This document shows positions 11,250 to 22,639 of a DNA stretch of 64,000 bases, one piece after another. This stretch comes from Metaphire vulgaris (Eukaryota > Annelida > Clitellata > Crassiclitellata > Megascolecidae). Position 1 is the stretch's first letter. The number at the start of each line of letters is the position of its first letter. The stretch spans positions 5,550,140-5,614,139 of the forward strand of contig CM030840.1 of assembly GCA_018105865.1 (NCBI GenBank), read 5' to 3'. The position numbers were made by a program, and so were the translations under genes. The notes under the pieces are model-generated. The model searched no databases. It had not been told where the DNA came from and was given only the letters and a program-made list of their open reading frames with translations.

Positions 11250-11538
11250 CATTGGCGTATCCACGGGGGGCACGGGCGCCGGGCCCCCTATTCTGGCTCG
11301 GATCAGTCGTGGGATTTGCGTAAAACCGTTGAGAAATTTTTTAGATAACATAATCGAGTATAAAATGTGAACATGCGACGTTTTTCCTCATCGGGGCCTT
11401 TTTAGTTATTACGGGAAGATGTCGTTGTGTCCCTATTCTATTCTGGGGCCACGGGGCTAAGGCACTGCTGATCAAGAGAGGGGGTATATATATATATACC
11501 GATATACCCCACCCACCCCCGTCGCTACGCCTCTGCTG
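11250..11538. mobile_element. MITE of the 'CAGTGGCGTAGC' type
   Basis: The left end CATTGGCGTATCCACGGGG is the imperfect complement of the right end CCCCGTCGCTACGCCTCTG. CTGATGAC flanks both sides (11242-11249 and 11539-11546) if a CTG repeat at the right junction is allowed. The internal segment GTGGGATTTGCGTAAAACCG recurs, inverted, near 55290, defining a family. Confidence 0.75.
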
Positions 11539-11589
11539 CTGATGACTTCTGCAGCGCGTATCGATGTAAGCGTCTCTTTCAATCTGCAA

Positions 11590-11610
11590 AACTTTCTCCT
11601 CTCTCTCTTT

Positions 11611-11648
<38 letters not shown>
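11590..11648. repeat. (CT)n microsatellite
   Basis: A CTCTCT run of about 50 bases. Confidence 0.95.
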
Positions 11649-11651
<3 letters not shown>

Positions 11652-11774
11652 TGAATAGTGCGTTAACTGCTACTGCATTGATTTCGTTCGAAGCAATGCC
11701 ATCACCGTCCATTCAAACAAATCGTCTGTTTCGTGCGTCGTCATTTTCAATTTGTATCGGTAGATGTCACCAAG

Positions 11775-12020
11775 TAACCACAGTCTTTCATCTTCTTCTT
11801 CCTCGTCTTCTTTTCCTCCCTCCTCCTCCTCCTCTTGTTCTTCTTCCTCTTCTTCTTCTTCTTTGCCTTCTTCTTCTTCTCTTCCTCCTCCTTCTTCTTC
11901 GTCTTCTTCTTCTCTTCCTCATTCTCCTTTTTTTCCTTTTTGTCTTCTCCTTATCCTTTTTTCTTCTCCTTCTTCTTGTTTTCCTCCTCCTTCTTCCTCT
12001 CCTCCTCCTCCTCCCTCTTT
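11775..12020. repeat. Polypyrimidine (TTC/CTC)n tract
   Basis: About 245 bases of nearly pure pyrimidine on the + strand. The Ser/Leu/Phe-only ORFs through it in three frames are artefacts of the composition. Such tracts can form triplex (H-) DNA. Confidence 0.9.
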
Positions 12021-12352
12021 GATTTTGTTTGCCAATCGATTAAAGACTTTTCTTAGCTAACTTATCTCGTGACTTTTAGCAGTTCTTTCATTTCTGCTCC
12101 CCCTTGATACCCATCTTTCTCTCTGACTAAGATGTTATTTGCTGGGGCATTAGTTCTTTGTCTTTAAACTGTTTTCGAACTGGACAGGGACACTGCAATT
12201 ACTGTCATCTTTCCTCTCTGTCATTCAAACAATGTCCACTCTCTTGCCCTATAAGATGTGGATTACAAACTTTACACACAGCTGATAATGTGCTGGGGCT
12301 GACATCATTTAGCATTAGGGTGGTTACTTCAATTCTACCAACTGGTTATGTC

Positions 12353-12874
12353 CGGTGTGGCAGGCATGGCGGACTCTAGGCACAATTTACTCTAGAGTAC
12401 ATCATACCTAGGTACAATGTACTCTAGAGTAGATCGTGCCCAGGTACAATCTACACTAGAGTGCCCGATAACTGGCAGTAGCATGCACTCTAGAGTACGA
12501 ACCACCTGGCATGGTGGACTCCAGACACTCTGCAAATTGCATTATACCTAGTACATCATACCTAGGCACAATGTAGGCATAAAGTACACTAGAGTTCATC
12601 ATATCATCATACTCTAGGTACTTCATGTACATTTTACTCTAGAGTAGATCGTGTCAAGTTATAACGTACTCTAGGAACATCATACCTAGGTACGACGTAA
12701 TAATTGTCACAATCCTTACATTTAAACAGTTCCTGGCATTCTTGAACTTTCTTTCTAGTGGTGGTGGTGGTGGTGATGGTGATGTTGATAAAAAATTATG
12801 GAGATAATAATTACGATGATGATGATGTTGATGATGATGATGATGATGACGATGATGATGATGATGATGATGAC

Positions 12875-12915
<41 letters not shown>

Positions 12916-13132
12916 CAATAATAAGAATGACGATGAAGCTGATGATGATGAGGATGAGGACGATGACGATTTGGGTGCTGGTGTTGGCGATGATGATGAC
13001 GATGATGACGACGATGATGATGACGACGACGACGATGTGTGGTGTTGGTGGTGATGATGATGATGATGATGATAAGGATGATGATGTGAGTGTTGGTTTG
13101 TGGTGGTGATGATGATGATGATGATGATGATG

Positions 13133-13183
<51 letters not shown>

Positions 13184-13466
13184 TAATAAATAATAATAAT
13201 TGCTACTATACAGTAGAGTCCATAATACATATGTTCGCTATGTAGTTTCTAGAGTGCAGTGTCAACTTAATCTGGTTGCAATCTAGAGTCCATCGTGCCT
13301 ACAGCTATCTCGGACTCTATAGATGAAATTCTTCTAGAGTCCATGCTGCCTTCTACTATCGTGTTTGGGGATGCTGTACTCTAGAGTACATCATACCTAG
13401 GTATTATGGACTCTAGAGTCTAGAGTCCAAAAAGTGCCTAGAGTCCGTCCTGCCTCCTACACCGGC
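12353..13466. mobile_element. Terminal-inverted-repeat element packed with ACTCTAGAGT palindromes
   Basis: The left end CCGGTGTGGCAGGCATGGCG, then GACTCTAGGCAC, is the imperfect complement of the right end GTGCCTAGAGTCCGTCCTGC, then CTCCTACACCGG (TIR ~32 bp). Both arms carry many copies of the palindrome ACTCTAGAGT and of CATACCTAGGTA. The centre is a GAT/AAT microsatellite. No ORF and no clear target duplication. Confidence 0.65.
12758..13200. repeat. (GTG)/(GAT)/(GAC)/(AAT) compound microsatellite
   Basis: Triplet array inside the TIR element above. Apparent poly-Asp/Asn ORFs are not genes. Confidence 0.95.
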
Positions 13467-13585
13467 CCTTCTAGCAGTCTAAATAGCTGTGTAAGCCTCT
13501 GATCCGCGCCCCCCCTTCGACTGATTTTATGGCATCTATACTGATCACGTCTCTACCAAACTCCACTCCTATGACTACTGTGTTT

Positions 13586-13764
13586 GACAGTTTAGTCTGC
13601 CACGGGATACGGACAACTCGCCCCCAGTAACTCGCCCTCGGTAACTCGCCCCCAGTAACTCGCCCTCGGTAACTCGCCCCCGGTAACTCGCCCGCGGTAA
13701 CTCGCCCCCGGTAACTCGCCCCCGGTAACTCGCCCCCAGTAACTCGTCAGTTTAGTCTGCCACA
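13586..13764. repeat. 14-bp minisatellite between direct repeats
   Basis: Nine or so units of AACTCGCCCCCGGT (variants with A for G, T for C) are bracketed by direct copies of CAGTTTAGTCTGCCAC (13588 and 13748). Perfectly contiguous units with no spacers, so not CRISPR. Confidence 0.9.
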
Positions 13765-14152
13765 GTGACTGTTCACAGCCGAGACGATATATCCACGGGT
13801 ATAGAGTGGCGTTCGTAATGCTTGTGGCGCATCTGCATGTGCTGCCATTAGCCGAGTAGAGTACAGCGTCCGGCTCAGGCGCTGGTCGGTGGTTCTTGAG
13901 GGTGTCTTTTTAAAGCCGCCGCTGATGCTTCGTCGTACGAAGAGGCGAAGAGCGGACGCGCACACGACGCACGCCGGCCGCCAACGAAGACAGAGATGGA
14001 AAACCGATGTTTCGAACCGACTTCGAGCCGCGTTCCTAATTGGTTGCGGGCGTTAATTTCTTGTCATGTTCTAAGGGACGTGATTTGATTACGGATGACG
14101 GTTCTATAGCCATCGCAACGCAGGTAAGCGAAAGACAAAGCAGCGACGCTCC
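13765..14152. other. Unassigned sequence
   Basis: Moderately GC-rich, no recognisable gene; ends with the TSD of the next element. Confidence 0.35.
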
Positions 14153-14544
14153 CAGTGTTTATTCTAGCCACCTTGACATTGGGAGGAGAGTTTGAAATGT
14201 TTGGGGAGAAGGTTTGTCTCCCCAAAAGCTTGACGAGCAAAAAAACGGTGGTCATCCTGGTATTACATTTTTCCTCGGAAGTGGTGACGAGCAGAAAAAA
14301 AGGTCATCACATCCTTTCTTATATTTCTTCCCCTTCTTCTCCGCATGCTCTAATGCTCTTCTGAATATGGTCATATCCTTATATCCTTGTGTTTTTCCCC
14401 TCTCCTAAATAGGAAACCCCCCTCTCGTCACACTTTTGGAGGGGGAATTTCCATCCCCCAATGCAAAATATAGAAATTTAGGGGGGGGATTTTCAAACTT
14501 TGGGGGGGGGATTTCCCCCCAAAAAGGGCCTAGAATAAACACTG
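14153..14544. mobile_element. hAT-like MITE with exact 8-bp TSD
   Basis: CAGTGTTTATTCTAGCC at the left and GGCCTAGAATAAACACTG at the right are near-perfect inverted ends. GACGCTCC lies at both 14145-14152 and 14545-14552. Two TGACGAGC-A(n) motifs lie inside, plus long G runs near the right end. A second member lies at 24767-24950. Confidence 0.92.
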
Positions 14545-15069
14545 GACGCTCCTGTTACGGTAAGCAAACAATCTTGGACTTTTTGCGTGTGCTGCAAAAG
14601 CAAGCAGCGATTAAACAAAGCAAGAGTGACATTCCAAAAAAGAATAGGAGTAACGTTATTTTCTAGACTAATTATTAATCATTACAGTGTAATCACTAAT
14701 GATTACAGTGTAATTTAGCGTCTTCCTCGCAGATCTAGGCCTAATCTGATCTAATCCAAAATCAAACTTCTATATTATTTTTTTTCTGCTATCGATAATT
14801 TCTGTGAATTAATTAATTATATTATTGTTTTTTTCCTTCTTTAATATCTGCACGGAAGGCTGAGTCGAGATAGTTAAGTGTAGCATCTGGAATCGTTGGA
14901 ACTAAGCATTCAATAGGTGAAAGTAATTTTCAAAAATTCGTCTACAAGCCTATTAATTTTTAGCACGAGCCGGTTTCGTGAGGAAAACTAATCATGAAAC
15001 AATTCAAGAATCGTGTTTCTCGCTTATCCGGGGCCACCACATTAAGATTGATATCCAGGGCCATATTTC
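14545..15069. other. Unassigned AT-rich sequence
   Basis: Nothing recognised. Confidence 0.35.
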
Positions 15070-15320
15070 GAGATAACCTTTTTGCTCGTCAGCGATTTGA
15101 AAGGGCGATTACCTTTTTGGGGGCGATTTGCAGCCTTACCTTTTTGCTCGTCAGCAGCACGATTTGAAAATACCTTTTTGCTCGTCAGCACCGATTTTTT
15201 GCGAGATAACGATTACCGTTTTTGCTCGTCAGCAGCACGATTTTAAAGGGCGATGGCCTTTTTGCGCGTCAGAGATTATCAGAATAGGCGACGGCCTTTT
15301 TTTCTCAGCCCCCCCGGCCC
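15070..15320 (+). repeat. Cluster of the CCTTTTTGCTCGTCAGC motif
   Basis: Four copies of ACCTTTTTGCTCGTCAGC-like sequence (from 15077, 15138, 15170, 15210) plus a GCGCGTCAG variant near 15260, spaced 30-60 bp and linked by GATTTGAAAGGGCGAT-type words. No clear element ends. Confidence 0.7.
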
Positions 15321-15734
15321 ACTCGGACCTTAATCCGGCTCTGTTGATATCATCTTGTTTCTAAAGTTTCACTGTGGAACTTTGCAGATTGAGGCAGTGT
15401 ATCCTGATACTCGCCACACTGAGAGCATGAGCGCAGTGTGGATTAGGACCTAATCAGAACAATTTCAGTCAGGTAAAGTGGAAAAGTGCTGCTCTTTAAA
15501 AAACGAATTTAATGTTTTCTTCGAGATATTAAAATCGAAATGATGTCAAACTTTCTTATCATAAGTAATATTTTATCGACAAATTGCAATTCCTGCATGG
15601 TGCGCGAAACAGAACTTTAGTCAGGGTTTGTTCTCTGCAAATCCAAATCCAATGAGGGGAAGACAAGGCGACACGATCCTGATTCCTTGGCGACCGAAAC
15701 CTGGTTTGAGATTAGATACAACAGTAGCAGAAAC
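15321..15734. other. Unassigned sequence
   Basis: Nothing recognised; ends in the TSD of the next element. Confidence 0.35.
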
Positions 15735-15974
15735 CAGAGATGTCCATCGGTTGGGTTAACCCATGGGTTGGGTTGGGTTGGATTGGGTTGGGTCAGACTT
15801 TTCCGTAATAATGGTGGGTTGGGTTGGGTCAGAAAATAAGTCATGGTTGTAGTGTATTACGGTGGGTTGGGTCGGGTCAAGTAACACCATTACCGGCATG
15901 GGTTGGGTTGGGTTAAAAATTTTGTGGGTTGGGTTGGATTGGGTTCTAAAAAAATGGACCCATTGACAACTCTA
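15735..15974. mobile_element. hAT-like MITE filled with GGGTTGGGTT repeats
   Basis: Starts CAGAGATGTCCATCGGTTGG, ends GGACCCATTGACAACTCTA, flanked by GCAGAAAC (15727-15734) and GTAGAAAC (15975-15982), 7 of 8 identical. The body is mostly GGGTTGGGTT in tandem. The same family supplies the ends of the large element at 31190-37847. Confidence 0.85.
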
Positions 15975-16141
15975 GTAGAAACCACTACCCCCAACATATT
16001 TGCCCGCCACTTCGCTCGCTTCAGGACCCGCCGGAAGAAGCCGCTGCTGTGAAGAGAACGCCCAGAGATCTGAGTTTGTCATCCACGTACACCTCCCTGC
16101 CTTCTAAAGCACTCGAGACGCTAGGTCCCATCAACCAGGAT

Positions 16142-16572
16142 CAGTGATGTCAGTCAACTTTTTTGGGAAAAGCCCAGATTGAGTCTCTAAAAACGCCCAG
16201 AAAAGCCCAGATTTGCAAACAGGCTCTAATGCATCGAAAAATGCAAGTTCAAAAACTGAAAAAATTGATCAATCTCGCGCGGACCACCTGCTAAATTGAT
16301 AAACTGAGCAGTCATCTGCTCCTAAAAAGCGGTGATGACCTTTTTTGCTTGTCATACTTTTTCACATTGAAAATGCAGAAAATACGCATAGAAAGATTGC
16401 CGAACACAGTCAAATGAGTCAAATTTCAGACTCAAAATGCTAAATATTGCAAAACTCATGTATTTTTAAGAACTTTTTGAAAAGCAACCCAGATTCCGCC
16501 AAAAAACCAGATTCCCAGACGAGGTCTGAAAAGCCCAGATCTGGAGGAAAATGCCCAGCACTGGCGTCACTA
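16142..16572. mobile_element. hAT-like MITE, 431 bp
   Basis: Ends CAGTGATGTCAGT and ACTGGCGTCACTA are imperfect inverted repeats. The flanks ACCAGGAT (16134-16141) and ACCAGAAT (16573-16580) match 7 of 8. The interior repeats AAAAGCCCAGAT and holds one GATGACCTTTTTTGCTTGTC motif at about 16335-16354. Confidence 0.85.
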
Positions 16573-17218
16573 ACCAGAATGTCCTCTGCTTTTTTAAGCG
16601 AGCTGGGTCGACCTTTAGCCCAACAATTCAGAGTCGTATGAGAAAGCGGTTTTATCTTCCAGTGTTTGTCAGTCACGCTACAACGCTTCAACGGACAACT
16701 GCCCCCACAAGTCCCTCGCTAACGAAGTTTAAATTGCATAAAAACATAAATGTATTGTATATACAAGGCAACATATACATACTGTATATATATTCTCAAT
16801 TTCCGTGTATTACATCTGCATCTAGTATAGCTTATCCGATAGTCACTCCTTGGACATTCGACAATCACTCACATACAGGAGTGTCTACTCTGTATTAGAG
16901 TGAAAGTTTGTGTTTATGGAATGCCGTTGATCCCAAGTAAAGCCGCAAAGGTCATATTCATGTCAGACGCGATAAAACGGGGTCTGACACCGTCTATAGT
17001 TCATACTGTCAGCCACAAAAATGCCGGAGCAATATGCGAGACCACGTGATTTACTGACGCTAAAATTTCACCGTTCCTGTCATTGTTAGTTGGGAGTCAT
17101 AGTCCGAGGCTCTATTCGACACTTTATATCGACGGAATTTTGCGCACATTATTCTGTTTCTGCAACATTTAGGTCTGTTGTCTGGAGAAATATTTATCCG
17201 AGCGATTGCTATGCATGC
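16573..17218. other. Unassigned sequence
   Basis: Nothing recognised. Confidence 0.35.
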
Positions 17219-17482
17219 TATCTACATAACGGTGTATCCGCTGGACGTTTTCACACCACGTGATGAATAGAATATTAAAGATATAAATCATTTCAAAATT
17301 AAGAGTTCATAGAATGAAAATGTTGCCATTACAGATTTTTGTTGAACGATCTGTAGTAGACCAGATATTGAGTCTGGCCTACTACCAGCGAACTAGCGGA
17401 GACAAGACGTAGATGTTAATGCCGCTTCAAATTTAGGAGCAGATCTACATAACGGTGTATCCGCTGGACGTTTTCACACCAC
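17219..17482. repeat. Direct repeat pair of ~40 bp
   Basis: ATCTACATAACGGTGTATCC followed by GCTGGACGTTTTCACACCA appears at 17219-17258 and again at 17443-17482 with essentially no change. The first palindrome of the following foldback element lies between them. Confidence 0.85.
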
Positions 17483-18678
17483 CGCTCGCCTCAGCCCAGA
17501 TGTTGAAGAGTCTGAGAGCGAGTACTTCAAGTCTGTCTCCTTTACCATCCACTAGCTTTTAGTCAATTCTGCATCACATGATCTAAGGTCACATGCTCAA
17601 ACTACATACGTGTACCAATAACATTTAAGCACGATATGGTCTGATCCATCATGTGGTAGATCAGGCCATAGTCATCAGCTCGGACTATGTGGTGAGGACA
17701 TAGGGATATGTGGATATGGAAAAGTACGATGACGACAGTATGGGTTTTCCCCTGGTTACTTATAACTGATGGACTTTGGTATTCACTGTAGTGAATAGGA
17801 CTTGTAGTTATAAATAGCTAGGTAAGGTAAGGTAAAGGTAGTCCCATACTCGAACGAGCGTAGGGTTTCCGGCGCTGATCTCCGGTACTAGGCAAAGAGC
17901 GACGCAGGTGGCTTACGCCATTAATCTAGAGTAGGTTGCCATTACTTTCTCTAGACCTGCGTTTTACCTTCGCAGCTTAGCGCTGCTACCAATTTATCGA
18001 CGCCTAAGCGATGAACGGCTTGGTTGGCCGCCGGCACCACGATTAGATCCCGGGATGGTCACCCATCCAAGTACTAACCGCGCTCGACGTTGCTTAACTT
18101 CGGTGTTCTGACGAGAACCGGTCGCACAACGCCAAATAGGCCGGGGCGGACCTTAATAGTAACCTTTGTAATAATCATCATTCACCTCTCTTTAGGACTA
18201 GGGGATCATTGTTAGCATAATGCTTATAGTCAGTACTAGTCACTCTTGATTGGATAGGCCTGATGTCTGTCACATATTAGAGCATATGGATTGGTTGCAT
18301 GTGATTGTCTGATTTGCTATTGGATGTGGGATTCTAATAAAAGACCATGTACGGGGCAGTTGGTGGCCTTCTCTGGACGTTCTCTAATACATCAGAACAT
18401 TTCGAATATCATAGCGTCCAGAGGGGAGCACACAACGGAGAACCGGACAGTCATAACTCTTAGTAAATGTTTCGTAATATCTAGTTCCCCAGTAGTAGAT
18501 TAGATTAGATTAGATAAATATACTTCTAGGCCCTTTGTGGCACCAAAGCGCCGCTGCAGTCAACTAAAACTCTCAAACATATATGTCTTTAGCTGAGATA
18601 GAAACTTCGGTGTTCTTCCGAACTTATGTCTTTAGCTGAGATAGTAGGCCAGACTTAATAACTGGTCTACTACAGATC
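17348..18678. mobile_element. Foldback-like element with palindromic ends
   Basis: GATCTGTAGTAGACCAG, then ATTGAGTCTGGCCTACTA, at 17348-17384 is repeated in inverse orientation at 18642-18678. Each copy is also a hairpin on its own (GTAGTAG-CCAGA ... TCTGG-CTACTAC). A related hairpin (TATGGTCTGATC ... GATCAGGCCATA) lies near 17635-17672. It contains a 5S-derived SINE. No ORF or target duplication seen, so 'element' is provisional. Confidence 0.5.
17826..18136 (-). mobile_element. 5S rRNA-derived SINE, near full length
   Basis: On the minus strand the head (18135 down to about 18025) follows 5S rRNA closely. It contains CACCGAAGTTAAGCAACGTC (5S A-box region) and TTAGTACTTGGATGGGTGAC (C-box region), so an internal RNA polymerase III promoter is recognisable. 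A non-5S body follows (GGCGTAAGCCACCTGCGTCG, then CGGAAACCCTACGCTCGTTC). It ends in a TTACC repeat tail. Flanks AAATAGC and AAATAGG may be a short target duplication. Related copies: 51715-52008, 51400-51590 and 23993-24127. A true 5S gene would lack the body and tail. Confidence 0.85.
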
Positions 18679-19758
18679 TATCTCTGTTTATCGCCCTCAA
18701 CTGCTTTGCAAGAAAACTAAAAGTTATAGATACTTAAGTATGAAAGAAAGAGGCTCAGCAGATCACATATTTAATTTCAGTACCTCATATAGGGCGGGAA
18801 GTTCGCAGAGCGGTAACAACTAACAACGTTGGACGGTGGAGTAGAGGCCGCGGATTAGAGACCACAGGAGCCCTAAGGTCGACTCAGCCTTCTTTCGCCA
18901 GATGGCGATGGCAACTGAGCAGCGGAGTAAACAGGCGCGTTGTATGAGAACACTGGCCCCGTATCATGTAACTTGCACTAGTCGCCTGGCTGAGGGTCTT
19001 GGAAACTGAGATCACCGCCGACCTGTGAGCCTTGAGGTTAGCCGTGAGAGCTCGATGTAGACTTTACTTGTAACTTCTTTAAACTTGTACATTTGCAATG
19101 AGGACCTAATCACTATGCATAACTCAATCTAGCAGGACCCCTCTATAAACGTCTAATCTAGTAGCCCATAGCATAACAAGTCTAGTTTGACACTAGTGGC
19201 TAAACCTACATCTTGTAGTAATCAGTATTATGCTAATGGAGAAGGTAATAACACGACTCACTTCATGATGGCTGTCTCTCGTCACGTGATCACTGCCTTG
19301 AACCCGTCAGGCAGTAAATGGCAATGGCAATGCGAATGGCAACAAACCCAACGCTGATTTTATTTCAAATATGTCGTTTTTATATTTAAAATTTACTACA
19401 CAAACGAAACTGATTTTTCTAGGAAACTAAAAACTTGAAATCATGGCGTCGGTCTAAAAATAACGTCAATGCGAATCACGTGATTTTTGTCGCCCAATAG
19501 AAAGCTCCTATCGCTACCTGGCCCCGGTATAGGTGATATAGCGCTGGTTCTGGCGAACGTAACCTGAGGAAGGCGAACCTGAGAAAAGATAAACAGCTCC
19601 CACTATGGCTACACCAGTACGTGTATATGTGTAAACGTAGTGCAGTAGACTCTACTAAGTGGCTCGGGATCACGTGACTAATTTGATATTTCAGATAGCA
19701 CGACGATTTCTTGAGAATAACCAATGTGCTGGTGGACTGCAGCTGTCATTCGGACGAA
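18679..19758. other. Region upstream of the GPCR start codon
   Basis: No clear TATA box or CpG-rich promoter. TTGATATTTCAG ending at 19694 could be a 3' splice site of a 5' UTR intron. The frame is open from 19711, but its first codon is TTG, so the first in-frame ATG is at 19759. A stretch at about 18790-19070 looks repeat-like but I could not assign it. Confidence 0.35.
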
Positions 19759-20619
19759 ATGAATCGAACTGTTCCCTTCGGCAGTGATCATCAGTTGTGC
19801 GCCAACAACGACTGCGAAGTGAATGACGAAAATGGCTCATACTACTACTGCAACGACGACATTGATAATTGCAGCAACGACGACGACGGCGGCGGCGACC
19901 GCAGCAACGGTTACGCCGTCTGTTACATCTACTCGTTGATATGCTTCGTCGGTGCCACTGGGAACGGCTTGGTCATCTTCGTCGTGCTTCGCTCGGCCAA
20001 GATGCGCTCGGCCACGAATCACTACATCTGCAATCTGGCCATCTCCGACGTCCTGTTCCTCGGCGGCCTGCCGCTGTTGATCGCCACCGTCGTCCACGGG
20101 ACTTGGATCTTCGGCTGGGCGATGTGCAAGATCTTCCACATTCTGACGTCGCTCAACTGGTTCACGAGCGTCTTCACGCTGACGGTCATGAGCGCCGACC
20201 GCTACCTCGCCGTCTGTCACCCGATCAACTCGATCGGGTACCGGACGCCGACGGCGTCGCGCTGGATCTGCGCCGGGGTCTGGACGGGATCGGTGCTCGT
20301 CATGTTGCCCATCTACTTCTACGCCAACACCGAGTCGAAAGAGCCGGGCGGTCGGGAGTCGTGCGTCATCCGCTGGCCCCACGACGACGCCGTCTGGGCG
20401 GCCAAGGCGTTCATCTGGTACGCCTTCGTCGTCGGATTTGCCGTTCCGACGTCGCTCATCTCCGTCTTTTACACTCTGGTCGTCGTGCGACTGAGAACGG
20501 CCGGTCCGGGAACCAAGAAATCGCGAGAGAAGAAGAGGGCGCACCGGAAGGTGACGAAAATGGTGCTCGTCGTCATCGTTGCTTACGTCATCTGCTGGCT
20601 GCCATATTGGGTCTTTCAG
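19759..20619 (+). CDS. Allatostatin-C/somatostatin-type GPCR, coding exon 1
   Basis: Encodes residues 1-287 of a class A GPCR and joins exon 2 at 38121 in phase 0. The extracellular N-terminus (about 50 residues) is rich in Asp/Asn with sequons NRT (2), NGS (25) and NCS (37). TM1 is about 52-78 with GN; TM2 carries NLAISD (92-97). Cys123 and Cys202 are placed for the TM3-ECL2 disulfide. TM3 ends in SADRYLAVCHP (DRY 147-149), then YRTP. The third intracellular loop is basic (KKSREKKRAHRKVTKMV), and TM6 has CWLPYW (279-284). YRTP, YANT, and the EKKRxHRKVTK...CWLPYW string are characteristic of arthropod/lophotrochozoan allatostatin-C receptors, orthologous to somatostatin receptors. Such receptors bind a neuropeptide at the cell surface and normally couple to Gi/o. 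The donor is CAG|GTGAGA at 20619/20620. A long antisense ORF over this exon is a GC artefact. Confidence 0.9.
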
Positions 20620-21233
20620 GTGAGAATATTCTAACGGTTTTGCCGATCGTTTCAGTCTCGAATCGCCATCTATCTCTTTCTTTCGCCGGGCTGTGATTAA
20701 ACCGCTTCTATACTTTAATATCCCTCGCCTAATAATTAATTACTCTGGTGATTAGATTGCTCTCCTGGTTAACCCCTTAACCGTGTATTTAACTGTAACT
20801 CATTGTAAAATGGATTAGATTGCTCTCCTGGTTAATAACCAAGCAATCCAATCAAATCTGGATGCTTCGGGAATCCTTTTGCCTTGTGTTTTCCGTCCAC
20901 CCTTTGGCTTACAGATAGCGACTGCTCAAAGGCAAGAGATGCTCGAATTGTCTGCGCTAATTCATTAGCATCGAGTATTATGCGAAATTCAAAAAAGACT
21001 TTGGACTCTATAGTCAATTGAGGAACATTTTGAAATGGCTTAAGAAACTAATTATGAGAAAGATAAAGCTTAAAATGGACTAAAATCGAAGGCCCTTTAA
21101 TTTCCAATGACCCAAATTTCAATAATACGCCAAAGGACCTTATTATATTGTAAGAACAGAAATTACTTAGAAGGAATTCGCAACACATGCGAGAACACAA
21201 AAAATTGATAATATGAGAAGTACGTGATAAGAC

Positions 21234-21410
21234 CGTGGCCGTACAAAATGTCTGCGGACAAAATGTCACAGACAAAATGTCATTGAGGACAAAATGTCAG
21301 CGGACAAAATCACGGACAAAATGTCACGGTTTAGGGTTATGGTTAGAGTTAGGGTTACATTTTGTCCATTTTGTACGTGATATTTTGTCCGCGGATTTTG
21401 TCCTAGCACC
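21234..21410. mobile_element. hAT-like MITE of GGACAAAATGTC repeats with exact 8-bp TSD
   Basis: GATAAGAC flanks both sides (21226-21233, 21411-21418). Arms of GGACAAAATGTC and its complement surround a centre reading GGTTTAGGGTTATGG and GTTAGGGTTACA. Related in design to 40404-40757. Confidence 0.88.
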
Positions 21411-22639
21411 GATAAGACGATGCATCGCAGAAGGTGCGAAAGAAAGAAACACAGCTAGAAGATAATTTTGATGGGGAAAGTCACACATATCTAAGCTCAA
21501 GATATCCCAAAATTCGTAAAGACAGCGCCTTCACGTTTCATCAGCCTCTGCTGGTTGGCGGAGCTTGGTGGGTGACGTCATTTTATAACCGTTTGGTTGG
21601 ACTGGACATTGCTGCTGCGACGAAGAAGATGACTATCTGCTTTGGAGGCGAGAAAAACAGCGAAGCTTCCCGTCATGCTTGACGGACAAAAATCTAGCTA
21701 ACATCTGCAGTATTATATGAAATTCTATTTCTTACTAACGAATTAACATTCTATCGAGAACACATTCTTACAAAAAAGAATCACCTAATCCCAATATTAT
21801 ACAATAACATACGTCAGTTTCCAAGTAACATTGAGACTCGTATTTCTGTTCAATTTTTCATTGTTCCGGTCAGATTCCAATTAGTCTAGCACAAATTTTA
21901 ATCTGTCAGCGACAGCACTAACCCGAGAACGTTCGAACAGTACGGGTACGGGCAGAGAAATGGCTTGCTGCGAGTGTCGACCCCACGAAATCACCAAATG
22001 ATGCACAAATTGTCATTCTGTGTTAAGTCCAGGCCCCAGATGAAATGCAACGCAATCATATTTATTATCCAATTTCCATAAAACATGGACTGATGACGCT
22101 TATGTCTTGCGGGGCAACCGCTGTTAATTAAGGTCAGAATTCCATTACATGCATTTCAATAATCATTGTTCTCCGAACATATCTGCTTCTCTTCATCGCC
22201 GATCGTTTTGCTGCTGCAGACATTTGCCAAATTCATTTTCGAAAAGCATCGACACACATTTCTAATTTGACTATGACATTTTCATATTAAAGATTTCATC
22301 TCCGTTATGGACTTCTGTTAAATTCAGATCCAATCTGATTGGTTGAATTAGGTCAACCTTTATTGCTCATTCGTTATGCGTTGGTGGGCGAGCGTTGATC
22401 CGACGCCCGACAAGTTTAGACCGTTTGCCCGCAACTGGTGGACGAACAATAAAAAGTCACCAGACCGTTTAGTACGTTCATTCGGACGCCCCTCAACGAC
22501 GTTGCTACGGCGTTCCCGGTTTCAGTCATTGGTCCTGACTGGGCGTGCGACGACGTTGTCGTCACAATTGTTCTTAATTTATTATTATTTTTATTATTAA
22601 AATATTTACAGATGATTTGCGTGATTTTAAACGCTATAA
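21411..22639. other. Intronic, unassigned
   Basis: No coding or repeat signal I can name. Confidence 0.35.

Noticed and set aside
11775..12060. Ser- or Leu-rich protein
   Set aside because: Pure pyrimidine tract; three overlapping frames are open for compositional reasons.
12758..13109. Poly-Asp/Asn and poly-Ile/Met ORFs
   Set aside because: They are translations of a GAT/GAC/AAT microsatellite in several frames; no start context, splice signals or domain.
13586..13764. CRISPR-like array
   Set aside because: The units are contiguous without unique spacers and the genome is animal.
18025..18136. Functional 5S rRNA gene
   Set aside because: The 5S-like part is diverged and fused to a SINE body and tail; other copies are truncated in different places.
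19711..19758. GPCR start at the TTG of 19711
   Set aside because: TTG is not an expected start in an animal gene; the first in-frame ATG is 19759 and the upstream part may follow a 3' splice site at 19694.
19837..20544. 235-codon minus-strand ORF, and the 275-codon +2-frame ORF at 19869-20696
   Set aside because: Shadows of the GC-rich GPCR exon; the GPCR frame has all family motifs and proper splice sites.
21330..21362. Interstitial telomere (TTAGGG-like words)
   Set aside because: Only a few degenerate units within a MITE that has its own target duplication.
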